A stretch of 12,173 nucleotides of DNA from HGM04593 sp964423665 (GTDB lineage: Bacteria > Bacteroidota > Bacteroidia > Bacteroidales > Bacteroidaceae), in assembly GCA_964423665.1 (NCBI GenBank), contig CAYRFX010000064.1:1-12173 (forward strand), read 5' to 3'. A program made the position numbers and the translations under genes. The first letter of the stretch is position 1, and each line of letters begins with the position of its first letter. Shown here in pieces: positions 1 through 7,020 of the stretch. The notes under the pieces are model-generated. The model searched no databases. It was not told where the DNA came from and saw only the letters and a program-made list of their open reading frames with translations.

Positions 1-39
1 CACAAACGAGCGAGATATACAAAGCTTGCTTTGATATTT
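1..39. repeat. Direct repeat copy 1 with internal CUUG-loop hairpin
   Basis: First copy of a 39-nt direct repeat whose second copy starts exactly 80 nt later (32 of 39 positions identical). Positions 20-25 pair with 28-33 around a two-base TT centre, giving a G(CTTG)C tip. After a bulged A at 19, positions 15-18 pair with 34-37. The copy begins at the window edge, so more copies may lie to the left. It sits in the non-coding stretch beyond the 3' end of the terminase gene. It could be a dispersed host or phage repeat, a protein-binding palindrome or an RNA hairpin; the sequence alone does not decide. Confidence 0.7.
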
Positions 40-80
40 CCCAGCGAGTGCAGAAATTATTCGAGGTTTACTCAAATTAT

Positions 81-119
81 CACAAACGAGCGAGAAATAT
101 GAAACTTGTTTCAATATTT
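81..119. repeat. Direct repeat copy 2 with covarying hairpin and T-run
   Basis: Second copy of the 39-nt repeat. Positions 100-105 pair with 108-113 around the same CTTG tip, and 96-99 pair with 115-118 after a bulged A at 114. Six of the seven differences from copy 1 are three base-pair swaps that keep the stem: G-C to A-T, A-T to G-C and C-G to T-A. On the plus strand the stem runs into seven T's (117-123), so it could act as a weak terminator for a gene entering from the left. The remaining sequence to 253 shows no gene or other structure that I can support. Confidence 0.7.
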
Positions 120-253
120 TTTTGCAAAATCTATGAATGTTCCAAAAGATTATTGCAATATTGAGCAGAAGATATGTTTAATATTTTGTCTCATTTTCTT
201 ACTCTCGCTTGCATGAGTGTTCTTTGCGTTGTTGTCAATAGGGTTTATAAGTA

Positions 254-2272
254 CTATATGCTTGCTTCGCTCACAATGCGGGTGCGCTTGTTTGTCTTGT
301 TGTTATTGTTTATAACATGCGGCAGCGGGGTGTTGTAGCACGCCCACACAAGTATGGCTGTTGCCATCACCCGGTCGTCGTGGTTGCCCTCCACGGCTCC
401 CATCTCCTTGCCATTCTCTTTGAGTTCATATAGGTCGAGTTCATAAGTTGTTTGCAGGCAACGTTCAATGTATAGCCCGTCGCGCAAGGCTTTTATGAGG
501 AAGTTTATTACCATTGGCTTGGTTGATGGGTTGGTGTGGAATCCCCAGCGGCGGGGGCGTCCTTGTTTTATCTCTTGTTGTGACGTGCGGCTGTAAAGGT
601 TGCTGTATTTACCGGCTATCTCGTTTAAGATGTATTCAAAGTTGTCGCCTTCGGTGCCTTCTGTTTCAAGGGTGTTGGATTCTATTATCAGGAGGGCGTT
701 GTCGTAGGCGCGGGCTATCTCCACGGCTTTCCACGCTAATTTGTCGTGCTCTATGTGCCCGTGCCAGCAGGCTGCAATCTCGGGTACTCCGCCGTCGAGC
801 ATGGCAAGGCGGTCGGCTACAAGTATGCAGGAGTAGTCGGCTTTGTCGCTCACACCACCCACATCTACGGATACTATGTAGCGGTTGCGCATGGGGGTGT
901 CGTGCTCGGGCATAAGCCACACCCATAATGAGTTTTCGTCGCAGTTCTCTCCCGCTGCAGCAGGAAGAAATTCAGTCTTTTCAATTTGTCGTCCTTGTTG
1001 GTCTGTAGTGTAGCCACGGCTAATAATATCTCCTTTGAATGCAGGTGGCACGCAGCTGCGGCGGATATTATTTACATAAGAGATGCGAAAAACTCTGTGT
1101 CCTGTGCTTTGGAATGCCTCGGTTGCGGTTGAGGGAAATTCCGAGAAGAGCCTCCATTCGTCGGGCATCTCTTTTCTTTTATCGCGGTACCATGCTATAG
1201 CTTCGAGTGTCGCTCCCAGTGTGAAGAGTTGTTTCTCATATTCATTAAGACTGTCGATGAATGTGGGGTAGTGGCTCTCTTTTATGGGTTTGCTGTAAAG
1301 GTCTATGCTGTACCATGGAATAAAAACCGGGGTGAAATTATTGCGTCCCTCTGTGGCTTCTATCCATGTGCGATGGAAGAAGTTACCCACTCCTTTGGCT
1401 GTGGATTCGAGAATTTTCATCGTGTATGGTCCCGATGCTATTGAGCCGAAGATTGACTGCACTAAGTCTTCGGGCTTGCGCCCTTGTGTGGCTTTCCATA
1501 ATCCCACCTCTGTGAGATGTGCCATGCTTATATCCTCACTTCGCAGCGAATCGGGCTTTTGGGCTGAGCCAAGCGAATAGCGGCTGTTGCTCCAGCTTAT
1601 CACCCTTGTCTTTTGTGCTCCCTGGTAGGGTGCGGTGCTTATCTGTTTACCTCCTGTTGCCCAGCTTGGATAGCGATTGATGACCTTTGCGAGCATGCCG
1701 GTAACAATGGAGGATTGTTTCTCAATGTCGCCACATATTACACTGTTCCAGTTTCGTTTGTGCACAAGCTGTATCCACAACATATATAATTGGGTGAGAG
1801 TGCTACCTCCCCATTGGCGTGCTTTGCACAGAATAATATCTATGGGCTTGCCTGCAAGGCGCAGTTTTTCCATGGCTGCAAGATATTGCCGTTGTGCGCG
1901 GTTTAGAGTGAATGGAATGTCTCGCCCTTTGCCTTTATCGGAAATTATGGTCATGCTTCTTGCCCAATATTCAAAGTCGTGGCTTATGCGGTTGAGGCAG
2001 AAGTTCAGCCACAATGATACTATTTGTTTGTTTGTGGCACTTTCTCCCAGTTCCTCTTTTAAGTAGCGTGCTACTCCCATATTGGCAAGCTTGCATATCT
2101 TTTCGTCCTCGAGCATTGTGAGTGGGAGGTTTATCTCTTGTAGTGGGAACCCCTCTATACTTACCCATTTGCGTGGCAGTGCTGTGGAGCCTTCGCCTGT
2201 TATGGGATTGTAAACGGCTGAGATTGCTCCCAGCCGTTTAATGTTCTCTTTTATAATATCTTCTGTGTTCAC
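254..2272 (-). CDS. terL: Phage terminase large subunit (TerL)
   Basis: ATP-driven motor and nuclease that packages phage DNA through the portal into the prohead. Numbering from the proposed start gives 672 aa. The N-terminal ATPase has a Walker A-like KARQWGGSTL at 150-159, a Walker B region ending in acidic E255 (AHLTEVGLW, 251-259) and a coupling motif LESTAKG at 288-294. The C-terminal RNase H-like nuclease shows D470 (VSVDVGG), E531 (LLIIESN) and D632/D633 (NHDDRVMA), the expected acidic triad. The frame stays open upstream to an ATG at 2419, but that extension overlaps the previous gene and looks like shadow translation (Cys-rich, no family resemblance). I chose the GTG at 2272, which lies 2 nt after the upstream stop and about 8 nt after AGGA. 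It is the last gene of the minus-strand arm. Oddly, no portal gene lies beside it. Confidence 0.93.
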   Translation of the reverse strand: MNTEDIIKENIKRLGAISAVYNPITGEGSTALPRKWVSIEGFPLQEINLPLTMLEDEKICKLANMGVARYLKEELGESATNKQIVSLWLNFCLNRISHDFEYWARSMTIISDKGKGRDIPFTLNRAQRQYLAAMEKLRLAGKPIDIILCKARQWGGSTLTQLYMLWIQLVHKRNWNSVICGDIEKQSSIVTGMLAKVINRYPSWATGGKQISTAPYQGAQKTRVISWSNSRYSLGSAQKPDSLRSEDISMAHLTEVGLWKATQGRKPEDLVQSIFGSIASGPYTMKILESTAKGVGNFFHRTWIEATEGRNNFTPVFIPWYSIDLYSKPIKESHYPTFIDSLNEYEKQLFTLGATLEAIAWYRDKRKEMPDEWRLFSEFPSTATEAFQSTGHRVFRISYVNNIRRSCVPPAFKGDIISRGYTTDQQGRQIEKTEFLPAAAGENCDENSLWVWLMPEHDTPMRNRYIVSVDVGGVSDKADYSCILVADRLAMLDGGVPEIAACWHGHIEHDKLAWKAVEIARAYDNALLIIESNTLETEGTEGDNFEYILNEIAGKYSNLYSRTSQQEIKQGRPRRWGFHTNPSTKPMVINFLIKALRDGLYIERCLQTTYELDLYELKENGKEMGAVEGNHDDRVMATAILVWACYNTPLPHVINNNNKTNKRTRIVSEASI

Positions 2273-2274
2273 TG

Positions 2275-2751
2275 TTATATTCCTGCAAGGTCTGTGGCGC
2301 GTCGGCGTGTTGGTGTGTTGTTGTAGAATTTTGCAAAAAGCTGTTGCACATTTTGGTGGAGAATTGCACGCATCGCAATATAAGCCTGCGCCATAATCGG
2401 TTGCCTCAGTTGCAGCCAATGCATCAGCAGTTCGTTCACTAAATAATCTGTGATAGCTTGTTTGAGCATTGGCAACAGGTGTTTCCTGCTCTTGCCGCCC
2501 GTCTCAAAGCTTATCTCTATAAACTCATTGTCAATATTGTATGTGATGGAGGAAAAACGTAGCGCAACAGCAGATATCAGCTCGTTCAATGCTCTTTTAA
2601 GGAACATAACGAATAATTCATTATCATCATTGCTGCTTTGCAGGGTATCGGCGTCGGCATCTTTGCGTTTTGCCGCTTCTCCCATATAAAAGTTTTTAAG
2701 GTTTATCTGCTGCTGCAGCTCGTTTTTCTTTATCAGTATGTAATTTGTCAT
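2275..2751 (-). CDS. Uncharacterised phage protein, family member B (158 aa)
   Basis: No recognised function. The protein is probably mostly helical. It shares a pattern with the 168-aa gene just upstream and the 139-aa gene at 11693-12112: an N-terminal GEAAK (24-28), DD at 42-43 followed after 13 residues by EL (57-58), and Y103 followed after eight residues by W112. The C terminus is basic (TPTRRRA). The ATG is 1 nt after the stop of the upstream gene, and the stop is 2 nt before the terminase GTG, so the three genes are probably translationally coupled. Context suggests a packaging, neck or head-completion role, but that is inference only. Confidence 0.85.
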   Translation of the reverse strand: MTNYILIKKNELQQQINLKNFYMGEAAKRKDADADTLQSSNDDNELFVMFLKRALNELISAVALRFSSITYNIDNEFIEISFETGGKSRKHLLPMLKQAITDYLVNELLMHWLQLRQPIMAQAYIAMRAILHQNVQQLFAKFYNNTPTRRRATDLAGI

Positions 2752-2752
2752 G

Positions 2753-3259
2753 TTACAGGTCTATTAGGTTGTTTGAGTTATTTGTTTCCGCAACCGGTCT
2801 CTTGCGCAGTGTCAGCAGTTCACGCATTTGGTACGAAAGTGTCTGTGCCTCGGCTGCCGGAATTGCAGCCTCTTCGGGGCGATGTTGCTGGAACCATTGT
2901 TGCAGTGCACGTTTCGCAGCATAATTTTCCATGTTTTTTTCTATCTGCGGAATTACTTCCTCGGGGAACGTCTCGGGTGTGCTTATTGTGTACCAATAGG
3001 TTTTGTCGCTGTCTGTTTCATTGGCAATCTCTTCTCCATGGCAACATATAAAATAATGCGATATGATATTGTAAAGCTCGCCTATTGCGATGTCAATGTG
3101 GTCGCCCAATTGTGTATCATCATCGACAGATGCCTGTATTTGTGCCGCAAGGCGTTCAGGTATGCCCATCTCTTTGCGGGCTTCTCCTGTGTAATAAGTG
3201 TAAATCTGGATACGTTGCTCAATGTTTTTGTGAGAAACTCTTAATTTTATATCTTTCAT
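2753..3259 (-). CDS. Uncharacterised phage protein, family member A (168 aa)
   Basis: No recognised function. It belongs to the same three-member family as its downstream neighbour and the gene at 11693-12112: GEARK at 25-29, acidic DDD at 46-48 with EL at 61-62, and Y103-x8-W112, the same spacings as the relatives. An upstream start at 3349 would give 198 aa, but that extension runs across a good TATCTTTG promoter element and has unremarkable composition. The ATG at 3259, behind an A-rich leader (aaaaacaaaacg), is preferred. The C terminus is polar (ETNNSNNLIDL). First gene of the tight A-B-terL cluster. Confidence 0.85.
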   Translation of the reverse strand: MKDIKLRVSHKNIEQRIQIYTYYTGEARKEMGIPERLAAQIQASVDDDTQLGDHIDIAIGELYNIISHYFICCHGEEIANETDSDKTYWYTISTPETFPEEVIPQIEKNMENYAAKRALQQWFQQHRPEEAAIPAAEAQTLSYQMRELLTLRKRPVAETNNSNNLIDL

Positions 3260-3275
3260 CGTTTTGTTTTTGATG

Positions 3276-3283
3276 CAAAGATA
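3276..3283 (-). promoter_or_regulatory. Bacteroides-type -7 element before family member A
   Basis: Read on the minus strand this is TATCTTTG, an exact match to the Bacteroides -7 consensus TAnnTTTG. It lies 17-24 nt upstream of the ATG at 3259. No clear TTTG -33 element is seen at the usual distance. It would drive the A-B-terL cluster separately from the 139-aa gene upstream. Confidence 0.6.
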
Positions 3284-3352
3284 ATAGGCTGCGTGCCCGT
3301 CCTGGTTGCTATATTGACAAATTGAGGATATATTGTGGTCTTTCAACAACTC

Positions 3353-3772
3353 TTATGCTATTGCTTTGCGTTCTCGCAATGTTCTATATACTATCCCTTT
3401 GAATGTCTCTTCGTCAAGATAGAACGATGGAGCCGGCTCCTCAATTATATTTTCGAGAATTACAAATCTATAATGTTCGCTGCTTTCTCTTATTCGCTTG
3501 AGATAACGGCGATAAATCTCCTTGTACATCTCTAATTTGTTTTTGTTCACAATGGGAATCTGTTTCTTGCGTGCCATGAGCGAAACGTAGCGGCGTGCAT
3601 TCTCAAATGTTACATAGAAACGTGGAGCTTCGCTTTTTACGGCTTGCTCGATAACATCGTTCTGTGTTGCCAACGGATTGTCTTTTCTCACTTTCTTCAT
3701 AGTCTCGAAAAATGCCCTTGTGACATCATTTTTACGCATTTTGCGTACCGATTGAATAGTTCTATTTTCCAT
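3353..3772 (-). CDS. Basic phage protein; candidate small terminase or DNA-binding protein
   Basis: A 139-aa, Lys/Arg-rich, mostly helical protein and the first gene of the minus-strand arm. Residues 15-70 contain a segment around SEAPRFYVTFENARRYV that reads like a helix-turn-helix scaffold. I recall a similar APRFYV-type motif in small proteins of other Bacteroidales phages, but no defined function. Its position upstream of the large terminase, its charge and its size fit a small terminase subunit or a DNA-binding regulator; neither is shown by a diagnostic motif. The ATG at 3772 lies shortly after a TATATTTG promoter element, which supports this start. A 93-nt gap separates it from the next gene. 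Confidence 0.82.
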   Translation of the reverse strand: MENRTIQSVRKMRKNDVTRAFFETMKKVRKDNPLATQNDVIEQAVKSEAPRFYVTFENARRYVSLMARKKQIPIVNKNKLEMYKEIYRRYLKRIRESSEHYRFVILENIIEEPAPSFYLDEETFKGIVYRTLRERKAIA

Positions 3773-3793
3773 AATATTTTAATATTTACGGCG

Positions 3794-3801
3794 CAAATAT
3801 A
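3794..3801 (-). promoter_or_regulatory. Bacteroides-type -7 element before the minus arm
   Basis: On the minus strand this is TATATTTG, an exact TAnnTTTG match, 22-29 nt upstream of the ATG at 3772. The expected transcription start is near 3787, leaving a short leader. The -33 region is T-rich (CTTTTAG) but lacks an exact TTTG. Confidence 0.6.
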
Positions 3802-3802
3802 A

Positions 3803-3818
3803 TAGCCGAAAAAGGCTA
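3803..3818. promoter_or_regulatory. Small palindrome in the minus-arm promoter spacer
   Basis: TAGCC (3803-3807) and GGCTA (3814-3818) form a 5-bp inverted repeat around GAAAAA, directly upstream of the -7 element of the minus arm. Its place between the -7 and -33 regions would suit a repressor or activator half-site pair. At 5 bp it could equally be chance. Confidence 0.25.
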
Positions 3819-4040
3819 AAAGGTTGCTGTTTTGCCACTTTATTTATCAACATATTGTTTTGTTGTTTTTGGCAGCCCCTGTTCGGTGCAATCTGCAAGA
3901 ATGTTTTCACAACATAAGCATACAGTTCATAATTGGGTTCTTCCTTATCATCGTGTCGATGCGCGCGTGTACTATTCTATAAATAAACCTGCCATGCAGT
4001 TTTTGGCGTTTTCACAACCTATGATTGGTATTATAGCAAC

Positions 4041-4069
4041 CTTGTGGGGCGTTTTTGGTATTTCCTTTG
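4041..4069 (+). promoter_or_regulatory. Weak promoter candidate for the plus arm
   Basis: TTCCTTTG at 4062-4069 matches TAnnTTTG with one mismatch, at the conserved A. A CTTG at 4041-4044 could serve as a -33 element but is 17 nt away, shorter than the usual 19-21. The expected start near 4076 would leave a leader of about 33 nt before the scaffold ATG. Low certainty; it is the best candidate on this strand. Confidence 0.25.
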
Positions 4070-4108
4070 CCGATGAAAAAGTTGAACCATATTAACAAAC
4101 AAAAAATT

Positions 4109-4885
4109 ATGAGACAGAATTTAGATGAAGAGTTGCAAAATGTTCCTCAGAATGTGACAGAGGATGTTGCAACCACACCGCTCAATGGCGATGTTGAAGT
4201 TTCACCGTATGCAACCCTGCAAAATGGCTTGAAGAGAATCTTTGGTGAAAATTTCAACATCGATGATGCGCGTGTTCAAGAGGCACTCTTGGAGTATCTC
4301 ACACAAAACCGTGAACAAAACAACCTGCTTGCCGAAGTTCTGCAACGCGACCCTCGCCTTGCACAGATGTTGGTTGATATTATTGACGGGAAACGCAATG
4401 CCCATTCGGCACTTGCGCGTTACTTTGGCAATTCCATGGGGCGCATCAGGCAAGGTACACCGGAATTTGAAGAGATGATGCAAGCCGACGAAGAACGTCG
4501 CGAAGAGTTGATGCGCGCCGCCGCCGATCGTCGTCAGTATGAAGACAATCTCACAGCCAGCCGTTCCGTCATTGAAGATTTTTGCCGTCAGCGTGGCTAC
4601 GACCCTGCCGATTTTATGAACAACGTGTGGGAGGGGATAGCGATGCCCATCTTGTCGGGTAATTACACGCTTGCTGTCTGCACAGCCCTTGATAATGCTC
4701 TCAATTACGAGAACGATGTTGAGAATGCATTTGCCGCAGGAGACATAAAAGGGCGCAACACAAATATTCAAAGAATGCGAGAAGAGTTTGGCGATGGCAT
4801 GCCAAAAGGAATGAGCAGCGTCTCTCCCCAAGCTCCCACAAAACGACGTGTTAATTCACTTATCGAAGATGCTCTTAATGCATAA
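4109..4885 (+). CDS. Probable capsid assembly scaffold protein
   Basis: 258 aa from ATG 4109; a longer frame from 4055 adds 18 residues, but the A-rich leader (taacaaacaaaaaatt) favours 4109. The protein is mostly charged helix, with many Glu, Arg, Gln and Asn residues: a Gln/Asn-rich start, a helical segment around residues 50-120 (YLTQNREQNNLLAEVL), a strongly charged stretch near 125-150 (ADEERREELMRAAADRRQ) likely to form a coiled coil, and a basic C-terminal tail (PTKRRVNSLIEDALNA). Tailed-phage scaffolds are typically helical, charged and encoded directly upstream of the major capsid protein, as here (34-nt gap). I see no protease motif. The assignment rests on position and composition, not a named domain. 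Confidence 0.75.
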   Translation: MRQNLDEELQNVPQNVTEDVATTPLNGDVEVSPYATLQNGLKRIFGENFNIDDARVQEALLEYLTQNREQNNLLAEVLQRDPRLAQMLVDIIDGKRNAHSALARYFGNSMGRIRQGTPEFEEMMQADEERREELMRAAADRRQYEDNLTASRSVIEDFCRQRGYDPADFMNNVWEGIAMPILSGNYTLAVCTALDNALNYENDVENAFAAGDIKGRNTNIQRMREEFGDGMPKGMSSVSPQAPTKRRVNSLIEDALNA

Positions 4886-4919
4886 ACTATCTATTAATAA
4901 TTAATCAATAAATTACAAA

Positions 4920-6542
4920 ATGAAAAAAGTATTAGATTTTTTGAAAGAGAACCCAATGTTTGTTCTCTTGTCGTTGGTTGCCGTTGCACTTGCCCTTTTT
5001 GCCGATGAGCAGGCAGGCTTGACACTTGCCATGGCAACAGTTGTAGCACCGGGTACAACAAAACCCTCAAAAGGAATTGCCGGTTTGCCCTCGCAAGGAT
5101 TGGGCGATGCTACAACCGTTTCCAATCTTTCAGAGCTTGGTCCCGACATCATTGAAGCCGAGGTTGATGAGCGAATCATTGGCGTAGCCAGCGATGAAAG
5201 TATCATTGACACCATCAAACGCAGAATTCGCAGGCAGGTGCGTGTAACCTCTTTTGAGGTGGACCATTATCTCATAGACGATAAGCGTTCAAAGGCTTAT
5301 ACCAATGAAACATACACCGGCATAGGTGCAACCCGTGCAGAGATTCCTTTCTCCACCACCGGTGAGAGAAAGATTTTCCAAGAGTATTTTACAGCTATAT
5401 GTAAAGGAGTGAACGGATACGACCCTACCGGTCAGATTGAGATGCCGGGTGTCGATCTCATGCTCTTTTTCGTGGGAAAAAACAGCACCACAGAGGCACC
5501 CATCGCCATGGCAGTAAATGGTCCCAAGGTCAATGCCACTGATGACTATTGCACCGTGCCCACCATTCCTGCCGGTACCGAGGTTATCCTTCTCTCATCG
5601 GCAGCCTATGAGACGCAGAAATTCATAGCACCCAGTACCATTGTTCCCGTTCCCGAACGTATGTATCTGCAGAAACAGCTTTGCAACAGCATTGTGAGCG
5701 ACTATTTTGCAGCACAGAAGAAACGCATACAGTTTAACAAATCACAAATAGCCGAGGCTATTTTGCGCCAATTTCGTTTGGAAAGCTGTCGCACAGCCTG
5801 GGTAGGGCAGCCTGGCAAGTTCAAAGTGCAGGCAATGGATGCTGCTATGGGCTATCAGTGGGACTATTTCAGCAAAGGTATCCGTTGGCAGTTCAAACGT
5901 CAGTACGACCTTGCTTCCAAAATTACATTTGCCGACCTCATAAACCTCTCAATGGTTAAATTTACCGGCTTCAATTGCACAAAAAAGGCAATATGGTTGC
6001 TCGGCAAGCAGTTGCTTAACGATATCCAAAAGATAGACCTCACGTTGCATAAAAATATCAATGTGATGAACAGTACAACCTTCGGCATTGAATGTACACG
6101 CATTCACACCGTGTTTGGCGACATAGACCTCATACACGATCCCACACTCGATGCTTTGGGCTATTCCAACTGTGGTGGTCTTATAGACGCCAACGGGCTT
6201 GTGCGCTACTACATGAAAAATGAAGACTCAAAGACCGAGAATGTCGATGGCGAGGAGGCACAGCGTCAGGTAGTAATGACAATAGACTGTCTCTGTCTCA
6301 AGGGTTACAGTCACATCTGGGTAAATGGTTCGTCTGCCGAGAGTGATATTCCCGGAACCTCACGCGTGATAAGTGCGGCATCGCTTCCCGCTTCCCCCAA
6401 TACCAACGATGTAGTAGTTCTCACAGCCGATGTTATGCACACAGTGAATGGTGCAGAGAAATTATGGTTTGCTTCCGGTTCTGTTGTAACATACAACGGA
6501 AGCACATGGGTTGAGTACACCGGTGAGATAATTGCTGCTTAA
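4920..6542 (+). CDS. Major capsid protein, probably HK97 fold
   Basis: 540 aa, the probable shell subunit of the phage head. The C-terminal half carries segments typical of large HK97-fold capsid proteins of the SU10-like kind: TFGIECTRIHTVFGDIDLIH, then LGYSNCGGLIDANGLVRYYM. Its place after the scaffold and before short head and adaptor genes supports this. Residues 13-27 (MFVLLSLVAVALALF) form a membrane-like helix, followed by a small-residue stretch near 35-45 that could be a processing site; this is unusual for a shell protein. Roughly residues 485-535 look like an added beta domain (LPASPNTNDVVVL and VVTYNGSTWVEY) that may sit on the capsid surface. The ATG follows an A-rich leader. A strong hairpin follows the stop. 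Confidence 0.82.
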   Translation: MKKVLDFLKENPMFVLLSLVAVALALFADEQAGLTLAMATVVAPGTTKPSKGIAGLPSQGLGDATTVSNLSELGPDIIEAEVDERIIGVASDESIIDTIKRRIRRQVRVTSFEVDHYLIDDKRSKAYTNETYTGIGATRAEIPFSTTGERKIFQEYFTAICKGVNGYDPTGQIEMPGVDLMLFFVGKNSTTEAPIAMAVNGPKVNATDDYCTVPTIPAGTEVILLSSAAYETQKFIAPSTIVPVPERMYLQKQLCNSIVSDYFAAQKKRIQFNKSQIAEAILRQFRLESCRTAWVGQPGKFKVQAMDAAMGYQWDYFSKGIRWQFKRQYDLASKITFADLINLSMVKFTGFNCTKKAIWLLGKQLLNDIQKIDLTLHKNINVMNSTTFGIECTRIHTVFGDIDLIHDPTLDALGYSNCGGLIDANGLVRYYMKNEDSKTENVDGEEAQRQVVMTIDCLCLKGYSHIWVNGSSAESDIPGTSRVISAASLPASPNTNDVVVLTADVMHTVNGAEKLWFASGSVVTYNGSTWVEYTGEIIAA

Positions 6543-6551
6543 TATTAACCA

Positions 6552-6580
6552 TGTGGCACACCAATTTAAGGTGTGCCACA
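6552..6580 (+). promoter_or_regulatory. Strong stem-loop after the major capsid gene
   Basis: A perfect 11-bp inverted repeat (6552-6562 with 6570-6580) around a 7-nt loop (aatttaa) starts 9 nt after the capsid stop. No T-run follows, so a full terminator is unlikely. It more likely stabilises the 3' end of the capsid message or partly attenuates read-through, giving more capsid protein than downstream products. The next ATG lies 17 nt beyond it. Confidence 0.75.
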
Positions 6581-6597
6581 AATTAAAAGAATTATAA

Positions 6598-7020
6598 ATG
6601 AGAAAAAGAATTACATACGAAATACACGGGCAAGTTGAGAGAAACAGTTACTTCCGTGTGGGTAAAGCATTGATAAGGGTAGAATTTTCCGGTGGTATGG
6701 TAAATTCCACAGGAGTTTATCCTGCCCAATATACAACAGATAATCCCCTATACCAGCAAGCAATAGAGAATAGCTCGGCTTTCCGCACCGGGGAGATAAA
6801 GCGAGGTCATGTAGAGGAGATTGCAACAGCAGACGAATTCACTGCAGATAATGATGAAACAGACGCATGTGATATCTTTACAGATGTCTCAAACATGCAA
6901 CAAGCACGCGCCGTGCTCATGGCAGAGCCCTATTTTTGCAATTTGTCGGAGTTGCAGAACAAAGCAGCAGTGAAAGCCGTCGCTGCACAAAAGAGGGTGT
7001 CGTTCCCTAATTGGCTATGA
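6598..7020 (+). CDS. Uncharacterised short head protein (140 aa)
   Basis: Not assigned to a named family. The N-terminal half is beta-like (ITYEIHGQVERNSYFRVGKALIRVEF), followed by an acidic linker (TADNDETDACDIF). A C-terminal helical module, residues about 95-140 (TDVSNMQQARAVLM through KRVSFPNWL), has a spacing reminiscent of small helix-extended-helix modules, and I recall a similar ending in proteins beside capsid genes of Bacteroidales phages. Position between capsid protein and adaptor suggests a head-completion or decoration role. It overlaps the next gene by ATGA, which points to translational coupling. Confidence 0.8.
   Translation: MRKRITYEIHGQVERNSYFRVGKALIRVEFSGGMVNSTGVYPAQYTTDNPLYQQAIENSSAFRTGEIKRGHVEEIATADEFTADNDETDACDIFTDVSNMQQARAVLMAEPYFCNLSELQNKAAVKAVAAQKRVSFPNWL

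Larger units (their letters stand above)
3773..4108. other. Divergent intergenic region between the two phage arms
   Basis: These 336 nt separate the minus-strand packaging arm from the plus-strand capsid arm and contain no convincing gene. A possible 87-codon frame (3832-4095) starts with TTG and has no family resemblance. The left end holds the TATATTTG promoter of the minus arm, and the right end an A-rich leader before the scaffold ATG. A promoter for the plus arm must lie here or be supplied elsewhere; only a weak candidate is visible. Confidence 0.6.

Noticed and set aside
1..119. A CRISPR array at the left edge
   Set aside because: Only two copies are seen, the repeats differ at seven positions, and no cas gene is present. 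A hairpin repeat explains them better.
514..915. Plus-strand frames opposite the terminase gene
   Set aside because: Cys/Arg/Leu-rich shadow translation opposite the nuclease domain of TerL.
2273..2419. N-terminal extension of the terminase to an ATG at 2419
   Set aside because: It overlaps the 158-aa gene over 145 nt in another frame, is Cys-rich and adds nothing family-like. The GTG at 2272, 2 nt after the upstream stop, fits better.
4002..4027. TTTG (4002-4005) with TATGATTG (4020-4027) as a plus-arm promoter
   Set aside because: The spacer is only 14 nt instead of 19-21, and the -7 element has a mismatch in the TTTG core.
3832..4095. An 87-codon plus-strand frame in the divergent intergenic region
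   Set aside because: TTG start, mixed Cys/His composition, no domain, and it overlaps the likely promoter and leader of the scaffold gene.
4202..4831. A 209-codon minus-strand frame opposite the scaffold gene
   Set aside because: Antisense shadow of a well-supported gene; no leader or promoter of its own.
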